DNA from: Desulfatiglans sp.
GTDB lineage: Bacteria > Desulfobacterota > DSM-4660 > Desulfatiglandales > HGW-15
Direction: 5' to 3'
Length of the DNA: 59,339 nt
Assembly (NCBI GenBank): GCA_012513605.1
Contig: JAAZBV010000122.1
Span: forward strand, 1-59,339
Made by a program: the position numbers and the translations under genes. The notes under the pieces are model-generated. The model was not told the DNA's origin, did no database searches, and saw nothing but the letters and a program-made list of their open reading frames with translations. Positions 15,331-25,128 of the stretch are shown one piece after another (within the stretch, counting starts at the first letter, position 1; each line of letters begins with the position of its first letter).

Positions 15331-16641
15331 TTATTCGGGGATATAGACTGCATAACCCCTTGGTGCTGCATATATCTCTGCCCATCCTCCTCCATCAGAA
15401 CGCTTATCTTTAGGCCTGCTCTGATCATGGCCCCACCAGCCAATACAGGGCAGGTTCATATTAGGCCACTGTGTTTTTACCCATACACCGCGCCAACTAT
15501 TTGGATCGGTGTTGATTGCCACTATGAGACCTTTCTGCTTTTGATATCCCTGGCGCTCTGCTATATAAAGAGATCTGTCATTATATAGGAGCTTTGTACC
15601 TCCACCTGCATAATCACGGTGTATCCGACAGAGGTTATCAATCCCGTTTGAACTGCCTGATAATGCCAGCCCATAGTTATAATAGTCCTTCCAGAAGATG
15701 CACGGTACACCCTCATGAGTAAGTATAAAGGCATAAGCAAGGAGTTTATCGTTTACAATGGGTTGGCTTCGATCTGTATCGTGGTTATCACAGAAGGTCA
15801 CAGCCCGCATGGGCGATTCAAAGACAAGCCCGCTGTTCCACAACCACCGCATGTCATAAAAGGGGTTGTTACACATCTCACGCAGTGCATAAAAGAGGGG
15901 AAAGTCAAAGGCGGAACATGACCAGTTCACATAGTCAAGATAAGCTTTAATCTTATTTTTATCGCCGTCCCAGAATTCAGCCACTCCAAAGCACTTCTGC
16001 CATTCCTGAATGCTCTGAACAATCCAGGAATCATAATACTTTACAGCATCATACCTGAAGCCATCATAACCAATACCCTCAACTCTGTCCTTTAAATAGC
16101 GGATGTATTCCATTACACCAAGGTATGTATATGGATTATCGTGGCAGAGATCAGGGAGATCATATCCTTCAAGGTCACCATAAAAAGCGCCTGCGTCCGC
16201 AGAAGAGTATTCACAAGGATGAAAGTTGTTCCAGTTTCGGATAAACTTGCCTGATTTAGGAGTATATTTGGTCATCATTTCTCTATTTAATATTGGATGA
16301 TATTCCATTTGGTCCCCAAGGTCACAGTGATTCAGGACAGCATCTGCAAGAACCAGCATCCCCTTCTTATGTGCCGTTTGAGTCAGGGTTCGTAACTCTG
16401 ATGCTGAACCAAACCATGTCTTAATCCCACCTTTTTGATTGAATTCACCGTGATCATAATAGTCATATGGGGCATATCCCATACTGTCAATGTGACTTGA
16501 CTTGGATGAAGGCGGAAGCCACAGTGTAGTTATCCCGATGTCTGCAAGACCTGAAACCTTTTCATTAATAAGGTTCCACCACTCTCCCTCATTATTTTCT
16601 ATCCTGGGGCAGTCCCAGTAGAAGGCTTGAAATAAGATCAT
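15331..16641 (-). CDS. Alpha-amylase family (GH13) glycosidase
   Basis: A 436-residue GH13 TIM-barrel enzyme with all four conserved regions: DAVLNH, GFRYDAVKY (catalytic nucleophile Asp), VAEFWDG (acid/base Glu) and FCDNHDTDR. No signal peptide, so it is probably cytoplasmic and acts on internal glucans. The GGAGGG site 4 bases before ATG 16641 (MILFQAF) selects this start; an upstream in-frame Met at 16674 lacks one. GH13 covers many specificities, so the exact substrate is not determined. The gene stands alone, with a hairpin after it. Confidence 0.9.
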   Translation of the reverse strand: MILFQAFYWDCPRIENNEGEWWNLINEKVSGLADIGITTLWLPPSSKSSHIDSMGYAPYDYYDHGEFNQKGGIKTWFGSASELRTLTQTAHKKGMLVLADAVLNHCDLGDQMEYHPILNREMMTKYTPKSGKFIRNWNNFHPCEYSSADAGAFYGDLEGYDLPDLCHDNPYTYLGVMEYIRYLKDRVEGIGYDGFRYDAVKYYDSWIVQSIQEWQKCFGVAEFWDGDKNKIKAYLDYVNWSCSAFDFPLFYALREMCNNPFYDMRWLWNSGLVFESPMRAVTFCDNHDTDRSQPIVNDKLLAYAFILTHEGVPCIFWKDYYNYGLALSGSSNGIDNLCRIHRDYAGGGTKLLYNDRSLYIAERQGYQKQKGLIVAINTDPNSWRGVWVKTQWPNMNLPCIGWWGHDQSRPKDKRSDGGGWAEIYAAPRGYAVYIPE

Positions 16642-17235
16642 ATGTCCCTCCATTAAAAGGTTTGTCTTATTCAATTGTCGAAATTAGCCTCAATTAAAAA
16701 ATTAATCCTGAATGGGTTTATCCGTTATTTTATTTATCGTATAAATTTGAAAGACGGATGCTGTTATAAACAGCATAATAAATCGATTATTAATTTTAAG
16801 ACCAGATTGAAATAATCACTTGCTTTGATTCTCACCGGGAAATTGATCAGGGAAATCAGCAGCCGGGGAGGATGAATTGTAATATTCTTCAGATGAAGTT
16901 GCTCTGTATTTTAGTCAGAGATTCTTATATTCTGATCCAGGGGGTATATATAAAGCTCGCATTTATGATTAAGCCTTAATCGGCTTTGTATACATGATCC
17001 CTCTTTTTAAGGTTAATATCAATCTTAATTTTTCAAATTGAAATTGTAATGCCTGGAAATTAAGTATTCATACTTGAAATATTTCACCATACTGCATTAT
17101 AGTTTTCACAATTTTGGAATAAAAATATAACCTATTAACATAGAGACTCATCTAAACTATAAAGGTCTGAAAACGAAACTTTTTAACCTTAAAGACGGTC
17201 CGTACAAATAAAAGGCAATTATAAGGGGGAAGCCA
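16642..17235. other. AT-rich intergenic region
   Basis: About 590 bases between the amylase-family gene (minus) and the esterase-like gene (plus). It holds the promoters of both genes. A 35-codon ATG frame at about 16873 follows a GGGGAGG but the spacing is too short and it resembles nothing; no RNA structure is evident. Confidence 0.5.
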
Positions 17236-19221
17236 ATGACATTACCAAAAAATACAGCAAAGTCCTATTCATTGTTAAGTCAGGGAGTTTATATTGTTTT
17301 ATTTGCACTGCTTTTTTCCCTGAACATCCAAGCCAGAGTACCTGAATTCAGTAAGATATTCGGGAGCAACATGGTACTCCCATATGGTAAAGCTATTTTA
17401 TTAAGCGGGTATGCGTCACCAGGTGCTACACTTGTGCTTGAGGTGAACGAGAGTAAATACGATAGCATTATGGTCGATGCCAAAGGCGAATGGCAGAAAG
17501 AGATTGCACCCTTACCTGCCGGCGGCCCTTACCGGATAAGGATTTCAGACAATAGCGGTGCTGAGGCTGTGCTTGAAAATGTTCTTGCAGGCAATGTCTG
17601 GCTCTGTTCCGGCCAGTCAAATATGGCCTACCCTGTTGTGGCATCTACTGACCAGCCTGCATCATACAATCAGGGACATCCTTTTATCCGGCTCTTTACC
17701 GTCCCCATGCGTGCAGAGACAAACCCACAGGAAGAGTTCATTGTCCCTGTCTCATGGCAGACCGCCACTGATGAAAACATAAAGGGCTTTTCTGCTGTTT
17801 GCTATTTCTTTGCCCGTGAGATGATAGATGAGGAAGGCATCCCCCTCGGGTTAATAAACGCCTCATGGGGAGGCTCTGCTATTGAGGCATGGATCAGCGA
17901 ACAGAATCTTGAGGTTATTAAAGAGTATGAACGAAAGGTGGTTCAGCTGAGGCAGTTCAGAAACAATAAAAGAGAGGCGGAACTTGCATTTGCAAATGAC
18001 TGGATGACCTGGTGGCAAAATAGCTCAGACCAGGGCAGTGTGTGGGAAAGGGGTGTGCTCGATAAAAATGCAGAGTGGAAACCCGCGCCATTACAGGACT
18101 GGAAGGGTTATTTGGATGAGCGCCTTAAAAATCACCACGGGATGCTCTGGTTTTCAACCAGTTTTGAGCTTGATTCTGAACAGGAGGCAAAAAAGGTCTC
18201 CTTTATCCTTGGTAATATAGATGAGGTGGACTCCACATGGATCAATGGAAAATTTGTTAATAACTCATTTGGTTATGGAACCAGACGTGAGTACCCCATT
18301 GAACCGGGCATACTTAAAAAGGGCATTAACCAGATAACAGTGAATGTGCTTAATACATGGGGAGCTGGCGGCATGACCGGGCCTGCTGACGAGGTGGGGC
18401 TAAGGTTTGAAGACGGGGAGTTTCTGCCCCTTGGCTCTGACTGGCATTACCGGTTTATACCCCGTGAAACAGGGATGCCACCCAGGAGCCCCTGGGAAAG
18501 CGTATCAGGCATAACCGGTATGTATAATGCCATGATCTCACCCATTAAGCCCCTGACTCCTGATGGTGCAATCTGGTACCAGGGTGAATCCAATGCAGAG
18601 ACAAGCCATACATATAAGGCGCTTTTAACCTCACTTATCACAGACTGGCGCAGCCTTTTTGATAAGAGGCTGAAGTTTATTATTGTACAGCTCCCGAATT
18701 ATGGAGCAGTTGCAACAAGCCCAATTGAATCAGGCTGGGCAACTGTACGCAATGCGCAGCAGCAGGTTGCCCTAAATGATGATCTGGTTGGACTTGTTGC
18801 GACCCATGATGTTGGGGATGATGCTGATATCCACCCGAAAAGGAAATATATTGTTGGTATGCGCGCTGCAAGGGTGGCTCAGGCAATCAATGGCAAAGGT
18901 GTGGCTGACGGCGTGGCGCCTGTTATTGCAGGTAAAAATATGGATAATGTCATAATGGAGTTTTCACCTCCTCTAAATTTTGGTGAAGGAGAAAAAGAGG
19001 TTACAGGGTTCAGCCTGTGTGCGGCTAATAAACCCTGCGTTTTTACAAAGGCCGTGCAGACAGGAAGCCAGATAAAGATAAGTCTTGATGCCCTTCCTGA
19101 CGCAGAAACAGTAAGGTACTGCTGGTCTGATGGTGGTGAGTGCGGGCTTAAGACAATGAATGGGCTCCCTGTAAGCTCATTTGAGCTGAACCTTAGGGAG
19201 ATTTCCAATACCGGAAGATAG
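17236..19221 (+). CDS. Secreted sialate O-acetylesterase-like protein
   Basis: A 661-residue SGNH/SASA-type esterase. It has a signal peptide (YIVLFALLFSLNIQARV). The serine block is LCSGQSNMAY (about residue 126), followed by the oxyanion-type IWYQGESNAE block and the DVGDDADIHPKRK block containing the catalytic Asp/His pair. A beta-sandwich insertion (residues about 280-400) is usual for this group. It likely removes acetyl groups from sialic acid or plant-type polysaccharide outside the cytoplasm. GGGGGAA upstream supports ATG 17236. No neighbouring sialic acid catabolism genes are visible. Confidence 0.88.
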   Translation: MTLPKNTAKSYSLLSQGVYIVLFALLFSLNIQARVPEFSKIFGSNMVLPYGKAILLSGYASPGATLVLEVNESKYDSIMVDAKGEWQKEIAPLPAGGPYRIRISDNSGAEAVLENVLAGNVWLCSGQSNMAYPVVASTDQPASYNQGHPFIRLFTVPMRAETNPQEEFIVPVSWQTATDENIKGFSAVCYFFAREMIDEEGIPLGLINASWGGSAIEAWISEQNLEVIKEYERKVVQLRQFRNNKREAELAFANDWMTWWQNSSDQGSVWERGVLDKNAEWKPAPLQDWKGYLDERLKNHHGMLWFSTSFELDSEQEAKKVSFILGNIDEVDSTWINGKFVNNSFGYGTRREYPIEPGILKKGINQITVNVLNTWGAGGMTGPADEVGLRFEDGEFLPLGSDWHYRFIPRETGMPPRSPWESVSGITGMYNAMISPIKPLTPDGAIWYQGESNAETSHTYKALLTSLITDWRSLFDKRLKFIIVQLPNYGAVATSPIESGWATVRNAQQQVALNDDLVGLVATHDVGDDADIHPKRKYIVGMRAARVAQAINGKGVADGVAPVIAGKNMDNVIMEFSPPLNFGEGEKEVTGFSLCAANKPCVFTKAVQTGSQIKISLDALPDAETVRYCWSDGGECGLKTMNGLPVSSFELNLREISNTGR

Positions 19222-19274
19222 GTTATTATTTACCTTGTTGGAACATTGGCACACACCCCCAGTGTATAAAGAGC

Positions 19275-20168
19275 TCATGGTTGCTTTAAGTGGAGCATAT
19301 CATCTATATTAAGAAGATATCTTTTAAATTGTTCTGCCAGCTCTGGAGAAAGAACAGCATCGCCCGCTTCAAAATATTTTTCATTGATATGCTTCATCCT
19401 TTCCACGGGACTGCTGGTTTCAACGCCGAGTTCATTTTCAACAGAAAGCCTTGCCTCATACATGGCATCTATGAGGGCATTGGTCTGATAGTCATCTAAT
19501 CTATTAAAGGGAGTAATGGTATCCATAAAGCCCTGCAACACTCCCCTCTCTGTATTTCTGTCTGTATATGCCTTGTAGATTAGATAATTCTTTTCCCCTA
19601 AAAACTCGCTGATCTTGCGGTCATAGTCATTTTCAGTCTTCTGCACCTCCGAGACTACTTCCTCTCCGCTTGAAGTGCCTCCGCTCATTGTAATAAATAT
19701 GTCATCAATATCCAGAGATTTATCCGCCAGCATCTCGCTGAATTTTTCAACATCTTCCTTTGATATATTCAACTTTTTAAAAAGCCCCCTGTATTCAATA
19801 TTTGCTTTTTGAATGGCTGACTGTCTTATCATATTTCTAAATATGCGTTGTCTTTCAGATACCTCTTCTGCAAGCTTATTATTGGCTATTTCAAGCTCTT
19901 CCTCTGCGGCAGCAAGCTGATATTCCAACTCTTTTACCTTATCTGGGCCGGGGGTTTCCCCATTCACAACCGGATCAGTTTTTAATGTCCTGTCTTGGGG
20001 CACGATTTTGGCAGTAGCAGATACATGCTCTACTGATGATCTGGTAGTAGTTTTAAAAGAGGGCCTTTTATACCTGAGCCACTGGTATACATTAAGGCCT
20101 ATTGAGGCAAGCAATATTAAAAATAATATGCAATATGAGGTTTTTATTAATAGTTTTTGCGCAGGCAT
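19275..20168 (-). CDS. Membrane-anchored coiled-coil protein of unknown function
   Basis: A 297-residue protein with one N-terminal membrane helix (TSYCILFLILLASIGLNVYQW), a Thr/Pro linker and a coiled-coil stretch (ELEYQLAAAEEELEIANNKLAEEV), then a helical C-terminal part with repeated FxxML-type segments. I do not recognise a family. The GGAGAG 6 bases upstream selects ATG 20168 (MPAQKLL) over 20180. It converges with the esterase gene and may be periplasmic. Confidence 0.65.
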   Translation of the reverse strand: MPAQKLLIKTSYCILFLILLASIGLNVYQWLRYKRPSFKTTTRSSVEHVSATAKIVPQDRTLKTDPVVNGETPGPDKVKELEYQLAAAEEELEIANNKLAEEVSERQRIFRNMIRQSAIQKANIEYRGLFKKLNISKEDVEKFSEMLADKSLDIDDIFITMSGGTSSGEEVVSEVQKTENDYDRKISEFLGEKNYLIYKAYTDRNTERGVLQGFMDTITPFNRLDDYQTNALIDAMYEARLSVENELGVETSSPVERMKHINEKYFEAGDAVLSPELAEQFKRYLLNIDDMLHLKQP

Positions 20169-20332
20169 ATTTCTCTCCATGAAATGAGCATATTCTGTTT
20201 TTTAGTATAATAAAATGTGATATAGAACTGTAAAAGGTTCCAATTTATGAAAACTTTAAATCAAGATATTCAAACAGGCAGGCATTGTCCAGCCTTTTAA
20301 TGGGTCATGGCTTTTAAGGATTAAACGATAAA

Positions 20333-21643
20333 ATGGATACATTACTTGTTATAGTAATTTCAGCGGCAATAGGAACCATTTTTTTTATCTGGTTTTCCAG
20401 GGCTGTTAAAAAAAGTGCCCGCATGCGTGAATATATCATGTCGCACCAGTGGCTGCTTCACCCCAATTCCATCTGCTACTGGCGTACTGCCATGGCATTA
20501 CTTGGCTTTACACTCTATTTCGTTACCCCTTATCAGGCTTTTGCCATATTTATATTTACCTTTGCAGCAATACTTGATGGCGTAGACGGTGTTGTGGCAA
20601 GGGGATGCGATCTGGGGTCGCGCTTTGGAGAATGGCTTGACCCTCTGTGTGACAAGCTGACCTATCTCCCACCATTAGCAGGGTTCGCCTTTATGGGTAT
20701 ACTCTCATGGAAACTGGTGCTGATCCTCACCATAATAGAATTTGCCGGCCAGTTCTTTGCCAGGCAGTTATTAAGCTGGCTCAAGGTTTCAGGCGCAGCG
20801 AATAATTTCGGAAAGATAAAGGCCATTATCTGCTTTGCCCTTGTCATCCTCTGTGCCCTGCTGGATAAAAACCCTGAACTCCTCAATATAACTGACAGCA
20901 TCCTCATGGCTTGTATTGTTCTTTCAGCCGCATCAGTGGTCTTCAAGTTTATACCTAATCGCCTTTATGCGGATATCCTTTCCGGGCTCAATTTTATATG
21001 CGGGGTGATAAGCCTTTTTTTGACATATCATCACCATTTTGCATGGGCCATCTGTGTTATTATTGCGGGGCAGCTATTTGACCTGTTTGATGGGCGCATG
21101 GCCCTAAAACATGGCGGCACAAAGGCAGGACCATACCTGGATGATATTGCAGATTTTGTAAGCTTTGGTCTGGCTCCAGCTTATGTGGTTATAGAAAAAG
21201 GCGGGTATCTCGCCAATATTGTTGCAGTAATCTATATTTTCAGTGTAGCCTTTCGTCTTATCCGGTTTGTGAAAAAGGATAAATACCGGAAAGACCTTCC
21301 CGTCGGCATCTTTAATGGACTTCCCAGCCCGGCAGGGGCAATGATTGTGCTCGGGGCAGCACTCGTGGCTATGCCGGGTATATTATGGCTGATCACATGC
21401 ATCTCCATTTTTCTTATGGTTAGTCATATCCGGTTTGCACATTTCGGGAGGGTCATACTCAAGCAGATACCGAGGCCCCTCTTTTTTGTGATCAGCGCCG
21501 CAATCATCGTTACCATATCACTCATCTTTAAGACAAAAAGCGCCCAGATGTTCGGATACCTTATCCTTGGTGCGATTATTGTCTATCTAATTACAGGCAT
21601 TATCCAGGCAAAAAGCCCTTCACAACCAACACAGCCTATATAG
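20333..21643 (+). CDS. Fusion of two CDP-alcohol phosphatidyltransferase domains
   Basis: A 436-residue polytopic membrane protein carrying the CDP-alcohol phosphatidyltransferase signature twice. First copy (residues 82-108): D-GVDG-VVAR, then G and D-PLC-D, complete and PgsA-like. Second copy (residues 250-274): DLFDGRMA (Leu replaces the usual Arg), then G266, D270 and D274, followed by FVSFGLAPAY and RLIRF, as in PssA phosphatidylserine synthases. Each domain normally is a separate protein of about 180-250 aa. The enzyme should make phospholipid head groups from CDP-diacylglycerol. No Shine-Dalgarno is obvious at ATG 20333. Confidence 0.85.
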   Translation: MDTLLVIVISAAIGTIFFIWFSRAVKKSARMREYIMSHQWLLHPNSICYWRTAMALLGFTLYFVTPYQAFAIFIFTFAAILDGVDGVVARGCDLGSRFGEWLDPLCDKLTYLPPLAGFAFMGILSWKLVLILTIIEFAGQFFARQLLSWLKVSGAANNFGKIKAIICFALVILCALLDKNPELLNITDSILMACIVLSAASVVFKFIPNRLYADILSGLNFICGVISLFLTYHHHFAWAICVIIAGQLFDLFDGRMALKHGGTKAGPYLDDIADFVSFGLAPAYVVIEKGGYLANIVAVIYIFSVAFRLIRFVKKDKYRKDLPVGIFNGLPSPAGAMIVLGAALVAMPGILWLITCISIFLMVSHIRFAHFGRVILKQIPRPLFFVISAAIIVTISLIFKTKSAQMFGYLILGAIIVYLITGIIQAKSPSQPTQPI

Positions 21644-21810
21644 GCTGGTAAACCCGATGTATCAAAGGATAGATATAAATACTTACAGCATCCTGTTCAG
21701 GTCAACCTCTCCGGCCTTTTCCCAGACCTTTCTTTCGGCTTCATATGTGGCTTATTCAGCATGGCACACCATTGATGACGACCATAAAAGGGACTCTCCG
21801 CTGTGCCCTT

Positions 21811-22317
21811 CTACATATTCTTAACATAAATAATCTTGTCATCATCTGGTCCATAAAAATCCTTTAACTGTGCTTCTGCTTTGTACCCACATGAGTCATA
21901 AAACTTCCTTGTGGGCAGATAAAGATCTCTTGATGCGGTTTCAATATATACTTTTGTTCCGCTCATGGATGCAATTTTCTGTTCTGACATATCAAGTATC
22001 AGTTTTCCAAGCCCCATGCCCCTTGATTCATTATTGACTGCTATCCAGTACAGATCAAAACTGCTAATGGTGCCCGGTATTGGGCCGTAACAGGAATAGC
22101 CGGTAACCTTTCTATCAACCTCAAGAAAAAGAAAGTAGTATCCGCTTGCAGTTCCCTTCGCAAGCCTCTCCTCTACAAGCTCGGCAGCAACATCCAGCTC
22201 GCCCTCATTGAAAAAGCCGGTTGATCTGACTATCTCAACAATATCATTGATATCAGTATGGACCGGCTCCTCACGCCATGTTAGATTGTTACAATTCAAA
22301 ATATTTCTCTTTTCCAT
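21811..22317 (-). CDS. GNAT-family N-acetyltransferase
   Basis: A 168-residue acetyl-CoA-dependent N-acetyltransferase: VAVNNESRGMGLGKLILDMSEQ is the acetyl-CoA binding motif A (about residues 90-111), and YSCYGPIPGTISSFDLYWI the preceding beta-strands. Last gene of the five-gene operon and overlaps the upstream HDAC fusion by 29 bases, so it is translationally coupled. In the known ablA-ablB pathway a lysine aminomutase is paired with a GNAT that acetylates beta-lysine; the same order of chemistry (aminomutase plus GNAT) is seen here. The substrate is inferred. Confidence 0.8.
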   Translation of the reverse strand: MEKRNILNCNNLTWREEPVHTDINDIVEIVRSTGFFNEGELDVAAELVEERLAKGTASGYYFLFLEVDRKVTGYSCYGPIPGTISSFDLYWIAVNNESRGMGLGKLILDMSEQKIASMSGTKVYIETASRDLYLPTRKFYDSCGYKAEAQLKDFYGPDDDKIIYVKNM

Positions 22318-24097
22318 TTTTTTGTGAGATCAGGCTTTTGATTGGACTCTTACAGTGATTTGAGATGCCGGCATCCCATAGCCCTTTAAAAAAATGCTGG
22401 GCATTAGTGCCCAGGGAGCGGATTTTATATCCACCCTCCTGTATTATTATTGTGGGTAACCTTATAGAACCGATTATTTGACCTATAACCTTAAAATCCT
22501 TTGGTAAGAGCGGCCATGTCCCGGTCGGATCGCCCTTTGCTGTATCCAGCCCCAGGGAGATTATTAGAAATCTACATCCAGTTTTGATTATCTTTTTAAC
22601 AGAATATTCGAGAGCCCTTTTGTATTGCTCAAAGGTTATATGTTCCGGCAGGGGTATATTTATATTGAAGCCCAATCCCTCTTTTTCACCTGTTTCATCC
22701 GTGAATCCGCTGAAATATGGGTATGCAAAGCTCGGATGACCATGTATCGATATGGTAAGGACATCAGACCTTCCATAAAAGATATTCTGTGTACCATTAC
22801 CATGATGATAATCAATATCAAGTACCGCGACCCTTCCGTGTTGGCTGAGATAGTTAGCCGCGACAGCCGCAGAGTTGAAATAGCAAAACCCTCCAAACAC
22901 ATTATGCTCGGCATGATGGCCTGGTGGCCTGACAAGTGCATAGCCAAACCTGTAACCTTCGAGCACCTTTTCTGTAATGGTGAGGGCGCAGTCTACAGCC
23001 CTCTTTGCTGCGAGATAGGCGTTTTCATTTATTGGCGTGAAGGTATCGATACAGTAATACCCGGCCCTTACCGGCAACTCCTTTGGCGGCCTGCTGTTGT
23101 TTCTTATCGGAAACACATAGGGATAGAGTGACCTGCCCTTTTCTACCACCGTGCATACTTTTTTAAAATAATTATAATAGCCCTTATCATGAACTGACAG
23201 GATATATTTTTCAGAAAAATGTTTGACCGCTGTCTGCTCAAAAATCCCCAGTAAATTTATCTTTTCCAGGATCCGGTTGACCCTTACAGGGGCTTCAACA
23301 TAACCCCTTTCACGTATATGATGAATTCCATGCCTGTCGTTTACAGCGAGGATAATAGACTGGTCAACAGACCTGATATTCCTTACCTTTACAGGAAAAT
23401 CCTCTTTTATATATTTTGGCCCTCTTAACTTTACAGGCTGATCAGAAAACGAATCTACAACCATGTTTATATAGTTCAGAGGACAGAGATCCCCGTATTT
23501 TCTCTCAAGAATTGCCCTGACCACCTTCCTTGTCCACTCCCGGAAAAGAATACCTTTTTTCCCCAGATTATCGTATACAAGATATGGCGGGCACTCTCCC
23601 CCGGGGACAAGAGGTGTTTCATAGGCAGTATTTACTACAGGCCGCGCCCCGAATTTTTCATAAAACCTTAGACGTGCGATATTCTGTTTCAGTATCTCTT
23701 TGTCGCTGCACAGTGCAGGATCATCAGGGAGACACTCAAAAAAGAGGCCGACTGCATTTAGCCCCAGAGCCTCCTGCCTTATCCTCTCATAAAGGATGCT
23801 TCCAATACCCCTGCCAGTACCATGTTCTGTTGTGGAAATAAAATCAAGATAGCAGAACCTCAGGTCAGGTGCGTGCTGGAGCACTGCAAAACCCTTTATT
23901 TTCCCTCTATCCCCTTCAGCAACAAACAGGATAGATCTAAACCTGTATTTGAGGGGGTTCACAAGCTGATCGGGCAATTTCTGTATGACCTCTTCGGATA
24001 AAAGAGGAAATTGTATACGTAGAATTCCCTGTACTCTTACAATGATTTCTCTGTCCACAGGAAGAATATCATCATATATGCGCCTGATCCTGAACAT
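22289..24097 (-). CDS. GNAT acetyltransferase fused to histone deacetylase-like amidohydrolase
   Basis: A 602-residue bifunctional protein. Residues about 1-175 are a GNAT domain (GTGRGIGSILYERI acetyl-CoA loop). After a linker of about 140 residues comes a class II HDAC/acetylpolyamine amidohydrolase domain: RPPGHHAEH (catalytic His pair), DIDYHHGNGTQ (zinc ligands), LGLDTAKGDPTG (third zinc ligand) and QEGGY (catalytic Tyr). Acetylation and deacetylation in one chain is unusual and suggests removal of a protecting acetyl group from an intermediate. It lies 11 bases downstream of the second ATP-grasp gene in an operon with a KamA-like aminomutase. Confidence 0.85.
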   Translation of the reverse strand: MFRIRRIYDDILPVDREIIVRVQGILRIQFPLLSEEVIQKLPDQLVNPLKYRFRSILFVAEGDRGKIKGFAVLQHAPDLRFCYLDFISTTEHGTGRGIGSILYERIRQEALGLNAVGLFFECLPDDPALCSDKEILKQNIARLRFYEKFGARPVVNTAYETPLVPGGECPPYLVYDNLGKKGILFREWTRKVVRAILERKYGDLCPLNYINMVVDSFSDQPVKLRGPKYIKEDFPVKVRNIRSVDQSIILAVNDRHGIHHIRERGYVEAPVRVNRILEKINLLGIFEQTAVKHFSEKYILSVHDKGYYNYFKKVCTVVEKGRSLYPYVFPIRNNSRPPKELPVRAGYYCIDTFTPINENAYLAAKRAVDCALTITEKVLEGYRFGYALVRPPGHHAEHNVFGGFCYFNSAAVAANYLSQHGRVAVLDIDYHHGNGTQNIFYGRSDVLTISIHGHPSFAYPYFSGFTDETGEKEGLGFNINIPLPEHITFEQYKRALEYSVKKIIKTGCRFLIISLGLDTAKGDPTGTWPLLPKDFKVIGQIIGSIRLPTIIIQEGGYKIRSLGTNAQHFFKGLWDAGISNHCKSPIKSLISQKNGKEKYFEL

Positions 24098-24108
24098 TCA
24101 TTATATTC

Positions 24109-25128
24109 CTATAAAATATTCTTTGAATCATTGATGATTCTCTTTATAACATCTTCCATCTTTAACCCGGACTGGCCCGCTGCCGCCATGAAGCCTGCAT
24201 TGGGCGATATGCATGGGTTGGCATTGACCTCAAGTACAAAGGGGTTATTCGCCTTATCAACCCTGAAATCCACACGGCAGTATCCACCTATATTAAAGAG
24301 CCGCCAGCATTTAAGCGAGATCTCCTTGAGGCGTTGGATCAGGGGCAGGTCATCATTACTGAGATCAAATGACCTTACAGTGTTGCTGTACTCAAATGTC
24401 TCTTCCGCCCATTTTGCATCATATCCCACTATCTTCCTTTTACTGCTGCCATATGACAGAAACCTTATTTCAGCCGGGCGCAAGATCTCCGGTCCATCCG
24501 GACCTGCAAGCATGGAGAGGTTGAACTCCCTTCCATCTATATACTGTTCCGCAAAACACATGCCCCCCAGACTCACTTTCCTTTTCTGCATCTCATTAAG
24601 AAGTTCTCGGCTCGACGCTGGCTTTATTATAGATGCGTCGTCAAGCCCGATAGATGCATGTTCCCATGCTGACTTAATTATATATTCTCCATTAAGTGTG
24701 ACATCGTTGTTTTTAAAATCCTCAAGAGTAATATATGCAGGGGTCAAAATATTATTTGCCCTTAAGAGTTCCTTAGCAAGGCACTTGTTTGAGGTCTTAT
24801 ACATGGCATCTGTCTTTGAGCCGGTATATGGGATATTAAATGTATCAAAAAGGGCTGGGGCCAGATGAATAAGGCTACCCCTGCCTCCTACAGATTCAAC
24901 AAGATTAAAAATAAGATCAGGAGAAGAGTGACTGATCATATCTTTAAATCCATCCAGGTTAAGGTCAAAACCCGCCTCGCCGACCTCGTACCCTATCGAG
25001 ACAAGGGCTTCTCTTACGCTCTGCACCTGTATAAGCACATCGGCGTGATCCGGGGGTATATCGTTGATACCCTTGATATCGCTGGCATCCCCGAATGCCG
25101 GTCTATCATAAACAATGATTGTTTTCAT
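24109..25128 (-). CDS. ATP-grasp ligase (D-Ala-D-Ala ligase-like), second
   Basis: A 339-residue ATP-grasp protein. The features are IPYTGSKTDAMYKTSNKCLAKELL (substrate/ATP region), YIIKSAWEHASIGL (glycine-rich phosphate loop), GREFNLSML, and CRVDFRVDKANNPFVLEVNANPCISP (metal-binding Glu and Asn). This family joins a carboxylate to an amine through an acyl phosphate; D-Ala-D-Ala ligase is the best-known member, but true Ddl is unlikely because two divergent copies sit together outside a peptidoglycan cluster. It overlaps the first ATP-grasp gene by 4 bases. Confidence 0.82.
   Translation of the reverse strand: MKTIIVYDRPAFGDASDIKGINDIPPDHADVLIQVQSVREALVSIGYEVGEAGFDLNLDGFKDMISHSSPDLIFNLVESVGGRGSLIHLAPALFDTFNIPYTGSKTDAMYKTSNKCLAKELLRANNILTPAYITLEDFKNNDVTLNGEYIIKSAWEHASIGLDDASIIKPASSRELLNEMQKRKVSLGGMCFAEQYIDGREFNLSMLAGPDGPEILRPAEIRFLSYGSSKRKIVGYDAKWAEETFEYSNTVRSFDLSNDDLPLIQRLKEISLKCWRLFNIGGYCRVDFRVDKANNPFVLEVNANPCISPNAGFMAAAGQSGLKMEDVIKRIINDSKNIL

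Noticed and set aside
16873-16980. 35-codon plus-strand frame following GGGGAGG
   Set aside because: The spacing to the ATG is too short and the peptide resembles nothing; probably chance.
21650-21790. Short minus-strand frame reading ATYEAERKVWEKAGEVDLNRML and stop
   Set aside because: It might be the C-terminal scrap of a lost gene, but only about 22 residues remain and I cannot identify the parent.
24131-24868. A 245-codon open frame on the plus strand over the second ATP-grasp gene
   Set aside because: Antisense to a well-supported ATP-grasp gene; no family motif, no ribosome site.
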